This document shows positions 1 through 8,169 of a stretch of 16,119 nucleotides of DNA, piece by piece. Position numbers and translations under genes: made by a program. Origin of the DNA: Pavlovales sp. CCMP2436 (lineage: Eukaryota; Haptophyta; Pavlovophyceae; Pavlovales). Position 1 is the first letter of the stretch. The number at the start of each line of letters is the position of its first letter. The stretch lies in NCBI GenBank assembly GCA_026770615.1, contig MU631933.1, positions 19,487 through 35,605 on the forward strand, given 5' to 3'. The notes below the pieces were generated by a model. That model was not told the DNA's origin, ran no database searches, and saw nothing but the letters and a program-made list of their open reading frames with translations.

Positions 1-114
1 CCCCGCGTTGCGCAGCAACTCCAGCGCTTTGTTTTCGGCTTCCTCATCATCCACCACTTCTACCAGCTCCCCACTTCGGCGTAGCGCGTAGGAGCCTGCG
101 TCGGAGCGCTTAGA
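1..114 (-). CDS. partial ORF, unknown product, runs off the left edge
   Basis: On the minus strand a frame stays open from a TGA at 115-117 to the window edge and reads acidic, protein-like sequence (SDAGSYALRRSGELVEVVDD and then an E/A/L-rich stretch). An AG at 109-110 could be a 3' splice site with the exon starting near 108, but no strong pyrimidine tract precedes it. I do not recognise the family. With only about 36 codons visible, this could be the start of a real exon or chance. Codon composition resembles the GC-rich genes further right more than the AT-rich spacer beside it. Confidence 0.3.
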
Positions 115-637
115 TCAGCCTGACTTGAATTTGAAACGTACCGCAAGCCCGAACCCCCCTACATTAATATATGAGGCGTGTTGCGCACATTTCTATAAAA
201 CTGTGATATCGCCTCACGGCGACGTTGTCGCAGACATACTGGGAATCGGATTCATTGGAAATTATATAAGTTAGCGTAGTTAGTGTCAAATCGATCATTT
301 TTGAAAGTTTACGAAACATGGCAATAAAATATATGCACTATTATTCATAGTTAGTTAGTTAGTATGACCCTTCAACACACCTGCCGCAAACGCCCCAGGC
401 GTTAAAGGAGGTGGCTTAGATGATATCTGCACTCAGCTGATAACCTGGGATGGGACGCTCAGCCCCCTTGAGCAGCGAGACTCGATATTTTAATCAGCCT
501 TGATAAAGATGGCGAAGTTACACTGTGTATGTGATAATATAATTAGACCCATTAATAAACTTTAAAGCTGAAAGCCGCCCGGGTCAATTGTAACACTGAC
601 AGGTATTCATAATTGCTTATAAGTCTTCAACTCGTCT
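115..637. other. spacer with no recognised gene
   Basis: Moderately AT-rich sequence with no long ORF. It has a short TTAGTTAGTTAG run near 350 and small hairpin-forming pieces such as GCCTCACGGCGAC near 212. I see no tRNA fold, promoter or known repeat. Confidence 0.5.
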
Positions 638-915
638 TCAATTATTACCCTCACGGCTGTGCGTGCGCGTCTGCCTCGCGAGGGTGCTCGCGGTAGTGGC
701 GCTGTACGCGCAGCCCGGCTCATCGCACGCTACGGCCGCTCGCCACTGTGCGTGCGCTTGTGCGTTGTGAGGGTGCCCGCAGTAGCGGCGCTGTACTCGC
801 AGCCCGGCTCATCGCACGTGAACGGTCGCTCGCCGCTGTGCATGCGCTTGTGCACCGTGAGTTCGCTCGCCTGGGCGGCCCGGTACTCGCACCCAGGCTC
901 GTCATAGGCGTAGGG
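638..915 (-). pseudogene. 3' part of a C2H2 zinc-finger array (three fingers)
   Basis: On the minus strand this encodes three C2H2 fingers of the C-x4-C-x12-H-x3-H type with TGEKP-like HSGERP linkers. The first has lost its first Cys (PYAYDEPGC), the second is intact (FTCDEPGCEYSAATAGTL), and the third is damaged. A one-base deletion just after the linker near 730 turns the Tyr codon into TAG, and the first zinc-binding His is replaced by Gln (LARQTRTH). The shifted frame ends in TGA at 638-640. It is collinear with the 5' part at 1981-2314 but separated from it by an inverted block, so it reads as the C-terminal end of the same ancestral gene. C2H2 arrays normally bind DNA in the nucleus. 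Confidence 0.75.
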
Positions 916-1980
916 CCCGCCTGCTACGAGCCCGGGTGCGGGGTCACTATCGCGAGCCAGCTCACGGCGCACAAGCGCATGCATAGTGGCGAGCGGCCGT
1001 TCGCGTGCGACGAGCCGGGCTGTGAGTACTGTGCTACTGAGGCGGGCAGCCTCGCGAGGCACAAGCACACGCACAGCGGTGAGCGGCCCTACGCGTGCGA
1101 CGAGCCCGGGTGTGTGTACCAGGCCACTACCGCGAATCACCTCACGACGCACAAGCGTACGCACAGCGGCGTGCGGCCGTTCGCGTGCGACGAGCTCAGG
1201 TGCGAGTACCAGGCCACTACTCTGGGCCACCTCACAACGCACAAGCGCACGCACAGCAGCGTGCGGTCGTTCGCGTGCGACGCGCCCGGGTGCGAGTACC
1301 GGGCCACTACTCCGGGCCACCTCACGTCGCACAGCGTACGCACAGCGGCGAGCGACCGTTGACGTGCGATGAGCCGGGCTTCGAGTACCGGGCCCAGGCG
1401 AACCACCTCACGGCGCACAAGCGCACGCACAGCGGCGAGTGACCATTCCCGTGCGACGAGCTCGGGTGCGAGTATCAGGCCACTACCGCGAGCCACCTCA
1501 CGGCGCACAAGCGCACGCACAGTGGCGAATGGCTGTTTGCGTGCGACGAGCCTGGGTGCGAATATCGGGCCGTCCAGGCGAGCGAACTCACGGTGCACAA
1601 GCACATGCACAGCGGCGAGCGACCGTTCACGTGCGATGAGCCGGGCTGCGAGTACAGCGCCGCTACTGCGGTCAACCTCACAGTGTAGAAGCGCACGCAC
1701 AGTGGCGAACGGCCGTTCCTGTGCGACGAGCCCGGGTGCGAGTACCGGGCCGCTCGCGCGAGCCAGCTCAAGGCGCACAAGCGCACGCACAGCGGCGAGC
1801 GGCCGTACTCGTGCGACGAGCCGGGCTGTGACTTCAGAGCCGCCGAAGCGGGCACTCTCAACAAGCACAAGCGCACGCACCGCGGCGAGCGGCCATACGC
1901 GTGCGACGAGCTGGGCTGCGAGTACTGTGCTACTGAGGCGGGCAGCCTCGCGAAGCACAAGCCCACGCACAGCGGTGAGC
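916..1980 (+). pseudogene. inverted block of a C2H2 zinc-finger array (twelve fingers)
   Basis: Twelve finger units of 90 bp (30 residues) run on the plus strand, opposite to the flanking fingers. Typical unit: CDEPGCEYRATTPGHLTTHK then RTHSGERP. Damage is spread along the block. Finger 1 has a 6-bp deletion next to its second Cys. One A is missing near 1333, shifting the frame in finger 5. Finger 6 has Cys changed to Phe and lacks one residue. A TGA at 1440-1442 stands where linker Arg is expected, and a TAG at 1686-1688 where the first zinc-binding His is expected. Both ends fall at finger linkers: at 915/916 fingers diverge from a GGGCCC, and at 1980/1981 they converge tail to tail. Flipping the block restores one continuous minus-strand array. 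No start codon belongs to this orientation, so it is unlikely to be a separate gene. Confidence 0.85.
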
Positions 1981-2314
1981 ACTCGCCGCTGTGCGTGGGC
2001 TTGTGCTTCGTGAGCCTTCTCGCCTCAGTGGCGCTGTAGTCGCAGCCCAGCTCATCGCACGCGTATGGCCGCTCGCCACTGTGCGTGCGCTTGTGCGTCG
2101 TGAGGGTGCTCGGTCGAGCAGCGCTGTAGTCGCAGCCCGGCTCGTCGCACGGGAAGCGGCGCTCGGGCTCGTCGTCCGGCGAGGCTGAGTCCGAGCCTTC
2201 GGCGTCGTCACTTGCGCCTCCGACCAGCGTGCAGTACTCGGAGACGCTGAGCGCGTGCGCACACCCACGCCAGGGGCACGCGTGCGTCCCGCCGCCGCGC
2301 GCCCGCATCGCCAT
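1981..2314 (-). CDS. 5' part of C2H2 zinc-finger gene
   Basis: On the minus strand an ATG at 2312-2314 (or the in-frame ATG at 2306-2308) opens a leader of about 50 residues with the Cys-bearing THACPWRGCAH, then an acidic Ser/Asp stretch (DDAEGSDSASPDDEPERR), then two intact fingers (FPCDEPGCDYSAARPSTL... and YACDELGCDYSATEARRL...) each ending HKxTHSGE. The acidic leader followed by an array suits a DNA-binding regulator in the nucleus, but its targets are unknown. The reading continues past 1981 only into antisense finger DNA, which encodes Cys- and Leu-rich nonsense. The last finger here is nearly identical to the last finger of the inverted block, making a palindrome of about 90 bp per arm centred at 1980/1981. 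The real 5' end could include further upstream exons. Confidence 0.7.
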
Positions 2315-2380
2315 AGCGGAGGTGCCGATAATTAAATTCGGCCGAAGCCCGCGCTCGCTCAGGGGAGTAAGGGAGCGAAG

Positions 2381-2422
2381 CTTCCAGTTCGAAACCGTAT
2401 TTCGCCTTCCAGTTCGAAACCG
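2381..2422. repeat. 17-bp direct repeat upstream of the zinc-finger start
   Basis: CTTCCAGTTCGAAACCG occurs at 2381-2397 and again at 2406-2422, 25 bp apart. Each copy holds the palindrome TTCGAA. It lies between the zinc-finger ATG and the weak plus-strand ORF at 2425, so it could be a paired binding site in a shared promoter; that role is inferred from position only. Confidence 0.6.
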
Positions 2423-2424
2423 CG

Positions 2425-2727
2425 GTGCGCTCAGTGGGCCGTGGCGTACGAGGCCGCGCCGACGGGCGAGTACGCATCGGGAGGCTCGAACGGCACGCGC
2501 GGGCGCAAGCGCGCATCGACATCGTGGATGAGCTGCGACAGGCGTGCGCGGAACCCGGCGCCAAGTGGGAGGAACCGCCGACAGCCAGCGCTGGCGACGC
2601 CTTTGCGAGCTGGCGCACGCGCAACAGAGCGCGGTACAAGTCTCGCAACGAGAGCCACGCGGCCGCATTGGCGCGCAACGAGACCGACGCTGAACAGCAA
2701 TCAGCAGATCACGCATATCGTGTGTAG
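2425..2727 (+). CDS. hypothetical 100-codon ORF
   Basis: An ATG-started frame of 100 codons encodes an R/A/E-rich polar protein whose second half (IDIVDELRQACAEPGAKWEE and beyond) looks more protein-like than its shadows. There is no recognisable domain, signal peptide or membrane segment. It faces away from the zinc-finger gene across about 110 bp that contain the paired 17-bp repeat. GC-rich DNA gives long open frames by chance, and an overlapping frame from 2441 is equally long, so this may be non-coding. Confidence 0.22.
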   Translation: MRSVGRGVRGRADGRVRIGRLERHARAQARIDIVDELRQACAEPGAKWEEPPTASAGDAFASWRTRNRARYKSRNESHAAALARNETDAEQQSADHAYRV

Positions 2728-3504
2728 GGGGATTCTGCCTGGCGATGTGTGTATGTATAACTGATAATATCACAACATATAGCATGAAGTCGACTGCCGG
2801 TCAGAGACCGCGTGTCTCATCCGTTGGAGCGACCCGTAGGAGTTCTTCCCCACGACAAAAAAATTACAAGACATGAACCTGATTTCCTCTGCTCAACGTT
2901 TGACACACGGAAAATCGTACTTTATTCGGTGTGAGAAACCCCCCGGAGGTTTCCAAGCCCAAGTATGGGGGTACGACCCCGGACCCATTTTTAGCAGCAC
3001 CTTTTATTTTTCTCGATTTGAAAAGTGACTTCAGCGACAGGCACCACTTGCCGTTTCAGAGGCAATAACTAATGCGGTGCGTTTTTAGCCATAGGCCCAA
3101 CGGCCAACGCCGCCTCGTACAGTACACGAGCGGGAACCGCCCTGCTCGCTCGCTCCCTGCTCGCTCGCTCCCATACTAACCCATTCCCTGCTTCCCTTCC
3201 TAACCTCCTGCTGCGCAACATCAGCCTTCCGCTTCTTCGTGGCCAGGACGGGCCAGAACAAGGACAGGGCGCAGAGGAAGCAGACGTCCGAGTCGACTGA
3301 GGAGAAGGAGAAGGAGGGGAAGGAGCGGCGCGCAAGGTCGACCTTCTTCGTGAGGTCGACCTTCTTGCCAGCAGTGGCGGCAGTAGTGAGGAGGCCGCGG
3401 CCTCAACGGCGAGTGCCTCTTCCTCGTCTTCCGTCGCGCCCTTTAGCGGCAGCACCAGAAGGTGCTCACGGGCGACGGCATGGCGATGACGGCGGCTGCT
3501 GAAC
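2728..3504. other. no clear gene; low-complexity and short repeats
   Basis: The first 340 bp are plain AT-rich spacer with a small GAAACC/GGTTTC hairpin near 2935. From 3120 the sequence is compositionally biased: a doubled CCTGCTCGCTCGCTCC near 3144-3180, a Lys/Glu-rich plus frame (EEKEKEGKERR) near 3298, and a doubled AGGTCGACCTTCTT near 3335-3370. Long minus-strand Ser/Arg frames here are compositional shadows. The right end may be the lost N-terminal coding part of the transposase-like pseudogene, but I see no motif to show it. Confidence 0.45.
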
Positions 3505-4068
3505 ATGCGCAGTGAGGATACTGGTGCCGGAGAGTGCTGGCGACTTCGAGCTGCTCGCGCACGCGTGGCCTGCAAGAAGCTCGCACTCGGCCCGATCAAC
3601 GAGGCGTACTGCCGCGACATAGATAGCTGGTTCCCGGACGTGTAGTTCAGGCAAATGCCGCCGTGCGGCGCGTGCTGCTCGGCTGATAGCGTCACGCCGC
3701 ACTGCTTCTAGTCCAACACCCTCTGCCGCCGCGTCTGCGCCCTCCGCAAGCACTACGTCGTCATGTCGCGGCTACATCTGTAGCCACTGCAAGATGAGGG
3801 CAGCCTCGCGCAAGCTGTCAGCGCAGGCGACGCTGGCAGCAGCGCAGGCGGTCGCGATGGCGTTCGGCTTGAGGCCGGAGGAGGAGGTGGAGAAGGAGGC
3901 GGCACAAAATGCCGCGATCGAAGGAGGAGTGCAGGAGCAGCACCGGTGGCGATGACAAGGAGATGGAGGGCTCTAAGCTGTACGGTCGCTCGCTGCCGCC
4001 GCTGCCGGGTCGGCCTCGGCGCCTCCTTTCCAGAACACCTCGCGTACCGTAGTGGCCTCGACAATGAG

Positions 4069-4278
4069 GTGACCGATCGTTGTCTGCTGCCCGCTGTCCG
4101 CTAACTTGCAGCCTAATGTCGAACACACTGGCTCACTCAATCCAGGTGCACCCCCCACTCTTCTGCATTGCATTGTTTACTCGTACTAATACTGAACTAA
4201 AATAAATGATCTAATGTGATGCCCCCCCCCTCTCCCCTCACACTCTCCCTCCCCCGCTTTTTATATATTTGCTCGCAG
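4069..4278 (+). other. transposase intron 1, flanked by a 10-bp direct repeat
   Basis: A 210-bp candidate intron. The donor is GAG|GTGACC at 4068/4069 and the acceptor TTGCTCGCAG|GTG at 4278/4279 after a C/T-rich tract. Removing it joins SGLDNE to VIDLM in phase 0. AGGTGACCGA (4067-4076) overlaps the donor and AGGTGATCGA (4277-4286) overlaps the acceptor, 9 of 10 identical, as expected if the intron arose by insertion with target duplication. Confidence 0.65.
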
Positions 4279-4568
4279 GTGATCGACTTGATGGTATCAC
4301 TGCTCGATGATGGCACCTGGCCGGAGGCCCTCTCGTCCACGCTCCTCGAGCAGCACACCAAACGCTACTGGAAACTGCACCTCTGGCATGAGCAGGTAGC
4401 TTAAGTACTATTAGATACATCTCTCGCTGTAGTACAGCTTTGATAATCATATGAACGGTATAAACAAAAATCAAAAAAAACGACAACAGCAAAAAAGATT
4501 ACACATTTAATTATAGCAATAATTATTACTATCACACAGATATTATTATTATTATTATTACTACTACT

Positions 4569-4583
4569 ACTCTTTTTCTTCTT

Positions 4584-4614
<31 letters not shown>
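4569..4614. repeat. (TTC)n microsatellite with flanking (TTA/ACT)n runs
   Basis: A run of about 14 TTC triplets, preceded by TTATTATTA and ACTACTACT runs from 4540. Minus-strand poly-Lys frames across it are not coding. Confidence 0.85.
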
Positions 4615-4660
4615 AAAGAACAAAAACCAGCAACAACCAAAATAATAGTAGTACTACTAT

Positions 4661-4736
4661 TAAAACTAATAAATGGGCAGGCCGTCAGGATGCAACTCTT
4701 AAAAGCATGAATCATAGAAATTATTGTTGCTATCAC
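4661..4736 (+). repeat. decoy copy 1 of the intron-2 acceptor region
   Basis: AAACTAATAAATGGGCAG then GCCGTCAGGATGCAACTCTT. Positions 4672-4681 match the AATGAGCAGG core of the real acceptor, and the following bases copy the start of exon 3. About 75 bp are shared with 5756-5830. The reading frame closes within a few codons and no donor follows, so it is probably not an exon. Confidence 0.75.
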
Positions 4737-4787
4737 AACAATCATTGTTATTATTATTAATTTTCTTCTTGTTGTTTTTATTAGTAT

Positions 4788-5163
4788 ATGTTTCATTTCG
4801 CTCGAGTCCACTTATCGTCATCGGTTCATAACGACATCACGTTTGCAAGTGAATCCGCCGTTCCAGCAGCAGGTCTTCAGCTTCGTCGCCTATGCTACTT
4901 GACCACCACTGAGAAAAATAAATCGTTGTGTTGCTGGACACGCCGATGTCGTTGCCACATTGTCGCCGCCGCCGCCACCTTTTATGTGCCGCTGTCGTCC
5001 TCGTCCCAGCCGCCCACTTTCGACTTACACCACAGCTTGCCGTCTCATTCTTTCGAGCTGCTGCGGCTGCCGCTGCCATCGTCCCCATCACCACCACACC
5101 CACACCCCCACTCTCATTCCCCCCCTCTCCCCTCTTCCCACCGTTATCTTTATTTCGTTATCT
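4788..5163. other. intronic sequence with no recognised gene
   Basis: GC-richer, C- and T-biased sequence with GCC-triplet and CCA/CCC-rich stretches near 4960-5140. Plus-strand Pro/His/Ser frames look compositional. A short minus frame (FSQWWSSSIGDEAEDLLLER, about 4840-4900) looks protein-like and could be a leftover exon, but it is unrecognised. A doubled ATAAAGATAACG-type unit lies near 5145-5172, where the OTU frame ends. Confidence 0.4.
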
Positions 5164-5700
5164 TTATTTCCACCCATTACCGTTCGCGCTGTATGGCGAG
5201 AGGCCGTCCAGTGGCTCAGCGCGGTAGATCGCGATGAACTTATGTACTTGCTCCTGCTCCAATCTCTTGATCGGCACCACATCCTTGCCTACGCATTTGG
5301 CGATGCTGTGGAGCATGTTATCGTTCATCCATGCTGCCTGATTTGGCTCGTAGTGTGGCGGCCCGTACTTTGCTTGGAGCTTTGATTGGCCAAATGTTAT
5401 TGATTTGCCTGTGGTCAAGGTTGTTGCCCATAGGGTCACCTACGTTCTCCGGTCTACGTAGATTAAACTCCTCCTGGATGTGCTGCGGAAGGCTGCAGGT
5501 ATGCGTGATTGCCGAATTTCGAAGTGCTATGGCTGCCTCCCAGCTGGTCGTCCTCCATGCGCTTCTTAGCACAGCGTAGGGCAGGCAGTTTCCATCACCT
5601 CGTATGCTTGCAGGGGTTAGGTTTACACCTGCCAGTAGCATTTTCAAGTCGCCAGCCGGTTCACTTCTCTGTTCTGCGGGGAATCCGTCGTCTTCTTCCT
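5164..5700 (-). pseudogene. OTU-family cysteine protease fragment, frameshifted
   Basis: Minus-strand reading begins after a good 3' splice site (pyrimidine-rich tract, CCCCTACAG, exon from 5700) with acidic EEEDDGFPAEQR. It passes LAGVNLTPAS and reaches the OTU active-site motif RGDGNCLPYAVL (Asp, Gly, Asn and catalytic Cys as D18-C21 counted from the ATG at 5645-5647), then HIQEEFNLRRP. The frame then changes somewhere between 5330 and 5440. The other frame supplies the usual second half: AAWMNDNMLHSIAKCVGKDV, then FIAIYRAEP, ending GNGWK at TAA (5164-5166). OTU proteases remove ubiquitin from proteins. I do not see a convincing C-terminal catalytic His, so the end may be truncated at the microsatellite. 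It lies antisense inside intron 2 of the transposase-like gene; OTU domains are known as cargo of some large transposons, so it may be element-derived. Confidence 0.7.
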
Positions 5701-5755
5701 CTGTAGGGGTGTAACAACAACGAAAATGAGATTAATATTACAGTATTAATACCCA

Positions 5756-5830
5756 AAAAACTAATAAATGAGCAGGCCGTCAAGATGCGACTCTTACACG
5801 TATTAACTATAAAAATTATGTTTACTATCA
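5756..5830 (+). repeat. decoy copy 2 of the intron-2 acceptor region
   Basis: AAACTAATAAATGAGCAG then GCCGTCAAGATGCGACTCTT, very like 4661-4736. The AATGAGCAGG core (5767-5776) lies exactly 300 bp before the corresponding core of the real acceptor. The two decoys bracket the OTU fragment as direct repeats. Confidence 0.75.
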
Positions 5831-5854
5831 CCATTTTTTGTACTGTCTTATAAT

Positions 5855-6010
5855 AGTAATATAAAAATAATAATTATTATTATGAGTATTATGAGTAGTA
5901 ATATTATTACTATTATTAGTATAACAATAATAATGATGATGATGATGATGATGATTAATAACAAGGACAATAATTATAATCATAATTATTATAATTATTA
6001 CCATTACCAT
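5855..6010. repeat. AT-rich microsatellite tract
   Basis: Mixed ATT, AAT, GAT and ATA triplet runs, including GATGATGATGATGATGATGA near 5935. It forms most of the 300 bp between decoy copy 2 and the real acceptor, similar in make-up to the tract before decoy copy 1. Confidence 0.8.
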
Positions 6011-6389
6011 TACTATAACAGGAAGAATAATACGAATATAACACTAAAATGCCAATAAAACTAAAACATGAGCAGGCCGTCAGGAGGCAGCTCGACCAAC
6101 CTACTCCCGGAGCTAGGCCGCCCGTCAAGTTCTCCTCTTTCAGCAACAAGGACAGATACACAGGCGCTGTGCCGAGCGGCAACTACCTCGCCTCGGTTTG
6201 CAAGATTAGTCCGAGTCCATCGGCCCCTACCTTGACAAGGAGGTCAAGAAGCGCGGCGCGGAGATGACCGGGCTCAACGCGCTCCTGGAGTACATATGCA
6301 AGTTGTGTACGGGGGCTAGCTGCCCCGGCAAGTGGCACAACTGTTGCATAGATTTAGTGAGATCAATCGCAACAGAGTGCGCACCGTAA

Positions 6390-6984
6390 ACAGTTTAGAA
6401 TTTACAAACAAATAAGTTAATTAGTTATACAGTGAAGTAACAATACAGTCAGCTAGCCAATATTTGGGACTGCATGCGCGCTTCTTCACCAGGCCCTTCT
6501 TACGGCTATGGCTCAGGTCACTCCCTCTAGCACACGATCATTCATAGCGATTTCCCGAAGCCAGTCACGAAACCTGGTCAGTTCATTTTTAAATGTATAC
6601 ATCTGCAGTAGATTCGTATCTATCTTTTCAAAAAGCGACGCCACCAATAAGTAACTTACCGCTTAAACTTACACACAAACCATTCATTTTAAATATATAC
6701 TTTAAAATTACACACGGAAACTCACATTAAAAAAAGTTTTAGGGGGGCTGGTGAACGATTTCAGCATAGTGGATCACCTTTTAAACAAGATTACCTTGTT
6801 AGTTACTGATTTACTACCCCACGCACACGAATTCACAAATTTCTAAAAAATGTGCAAAATAGAACTCGCCGAGACGAATCCAGCGAGCCTAGAGCAAGCT
6901 CTGGCTTCGAGCATGGAGGCTCGCAATGCTATGGATGGTCGTCCCCCACTTGCGGGCTAGGGGGGTGACCGAAGCCAGAGCCTT
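6390..6984. other. spacer with no recognised gene
   Basis: AT-rich sequence after the transposase stop. GCGAGCCT (6883-6890) and AGGCTCGC (6917-6924) form an 8-bp inverted repeat around AGAGCAAGCTCT, a possible hairpin. No ORF of note, and no terminal inverted repeat matching the transposase-like gene was found here. Confidence 0.5.
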
Positions 6985-7067
6985 ACTCTCCCCTCTTCTC
7001 CCCCCCCTCCCCTTCCCCTTTCCCCTTCCCTCCTCCCCCTTCCTTCCGCCTCTCCTTTTATCTTTCT
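6985..7067 (+). repeat. polypyrimidine tract
   Basis: Over 80 bp of almost pure C and T on the plus strand (CTCCCCTTCTCCCCCCCTCC and similar). Homopurine-homopyrimidine DNA can form triplexes or stall polymerases. It could also be the pyrimidine tract of a large intron. The Pro/Leu/Ser frame through it is compositional. Confidence 0.8.
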
Positions 7068-8057
7068 CGTGTTTTTTATTAGAGCTCCACCACTACCGAA
7101 TACGAGCCTTTATTTTCAGCTTGTTAACTATCCTTGGGCCAGACTGTCATCGGCTGTTGCTTCAAAGTGTGTCTCATCATCTTTTCATTCTGCTCCAGCT
7201 GCAGGCATGGCCAGCCAATACATGTGTATTCCACCTTTTTGTGTGTCTTGCGAGCCGGAGGCGCCAGGCCAGCAGCCCCCCAGAAAAATGGTATGGTCTA
7301 TTTGAGCCATTTTTAGACCGTTTAGCTCATGTAATAGTGCAGTTCGAAGTCTGTCTCCTTTATCCACTTAGCGCGGCAACCCGCGCGGAGCCGCAGATAG
7401 CCTTGGTGGAGGGTAGGTGGCAAGGCGTTTGCTCATCAACGCGCGCATTCTCCATCCACCGAGAGCTCGCGCGCGGCCAGCGACGCGTACGCCAAGGGTC
7501 CCGCGTCCGTTAGAAGCGTCCCGGCTGGGGTCCTTGAGCGTCGAGGCGGAACCGCTCGCGGACACTTGCGCTCAATCACACAGCGATCTGCGCGAGCACA
7601 AGCGCTCGCCGCGCGTAAGGCGGGCCGGGCGGCCAATCAGCAAGCTGCGGTCTGCACGCAGCATGGAGCACGGCTCTTCGTTCCTCGTCGGCCGCGCACG
7701 AGCGCGTGGGCAAGGTGTGCGGACGTGTAGAACGGACGCGTGGCGCATGCATGTTCTCCAGATCGCGCGTAGATCGGCCTAGATGTGATGGTAGCCGCAC
7801 GCCTCACCGCATCTAGGTCTCGCCACGAGCGTGAGCGCGGCACAGGTTGCTCGCTGAAGCATAAAAAAGCTATATAAAAAAGAGGAAGAACAAAAATCGG
7901 CCGCATTTTTAAAAGGGGTTTCATAAAAAAATCATCACGATGGCGGATGACACCCCCATTACGTGACATACCGATGGATAGGACGAGAAAGCTAAGATAA
8001 TAGATGAACGTTCGATACGTACCCCCATCTCCGGCCCAGAGGTGCTCTGAACTAGTC
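7068..8057. other. no confident gene; several weak GC-rich ORFs
   Basis: Plus frames at 7069-7305 (containing MASQYMCIPPFCVSCEPEAP) and 7417-7782 (Arg/Ala-rich) are open, but they show no domain and overlap other open frames in GC-rich DNA. CTATATAAAAAAG at 7869-7881 resembles a TATA box; the next ATG downstream gives only MADDTPIT. Gene remnants are possible, but none is supported. Confidence 0.35.
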
Positions 8058-8169
8058 CCGGCTCTTAGAAAAGGCGTAACGTACGGGGAATATCCGCGGG
8101 CCGGCCGGCCGGGGGCCGGGCCCCCGGGGCCTAGGCCCCCCGCGGCCCTCCTGGGGTCCCCTGGGTGTG
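8058..8169 (+). mobile_element. solo end related to the MITE at 14568-14722
   Basis: CCGGCTCTTAGAAAAGGCGT and the following AACGTACGGGG-ATATCCG match, on the opposite strand, the right terminal 40 bp of the element at 14568-14722. After about 45 bp the sequence becomes a GC palindrome tract (GGGGCCTAGGCCCC near 8127). The right boundary is uncertain: no second terminal repeat is present. AACTAGTC before it and AATTAGTG at 8170-8177 are only a weak 8-bp duplication (6 of 8). Confidence 0.55.

Larger units (their letters stand above)
4396..6075 (+). other. transposase intron 2, flanked by a 10-bp direct repeat
   Basis: A 1,680-bp candidate intron with donor CAG|GTAGCT at 4395/4396 and acceptor CATGAGCAG|GCCGTC at 6075/6076. 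CATGAGCAGG is present at both ends (4387-4396 and 6067-6076), identical over 10 bp. Splicing joins LWHEQ to AVRRQL in frame. The interior holds microsatellites, two decoy copies of the acceptor region and an antisense OTU fragment. A weaker alternative is that the exons belong to different, rearranged copies of the element. Confidence 0.6.
3505..6389 (+). pseudogene. decayed intron-containing transposase-like gene
   Basis: Plus-strand fragments read in order as one protein. First (3505-3770) is CKKLALGPINEAYCRDIDSW with TAG at 3643, MPPCGACCSADSVTPHCF with TAG at 3709, then CRRVCALRKHYVV. A frameshift near 3765 leads to YICSHCK and an Ala-rich stretch to 3955. After one or two more shifts comes FPEHLAYRSGLDNE (4027-4068), joined by a phase-0 intron to VIDLMVSLLDDGTWPEALSS (exon 4279-4395, ending HLWHEQ). 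A second intron leads to AVRRQLDQPTPG, YTGAVPSGNYLASV, a -1 shift near 6205, then YLDKEVKKRGAEMTGLNALL and CKLC to TAA at 6387-6389. The CxxC pairs, the (H/Y)RSGLD...V-DLM pattern and the EVKKRG...L(D/N) pattern resemble large DDE transposases with an N-terminal zinc ribbon (DUF6729/KDZ-like, from memory). An Asn sits where I would expect a catalytic Asp, and the downstream catalytic part is missing, so it is truncated and inactive. Exact superfamily is uncertain. Confidence 0.65.

Noticed and set aside
1475..2785. 436-codon minus ORF across the zinc-finger gene
   Set aside because: Only the part from about 1981 to 2314 reads as fingers. Upstream is unrecognised GC-rich sequence, and past 1981 it runs antisense through finger DNA, giving repeated Cys/Leu nonsense.
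3069..3695. 208-codon minus ORF
   Set aside because: Ser/Arg/Pro low complexity opposite the cysteine-motif segment of the transposase-like gene, which is the better reading despite its stops.
4401..4811. Minus ORF with poly-Lys and poly-Asn
   Set aside because: Translation of TTC and TTA microsatellites within an intron; no domain.
5756..6075. LTR-like pair formed by the decoy acceptor copies
   Set aside because: The shared part is only about 75 bp, there is no TG...CA boundary, primer-binding site or reverse transcriptase, and the third copy fits splice-site duplication better.
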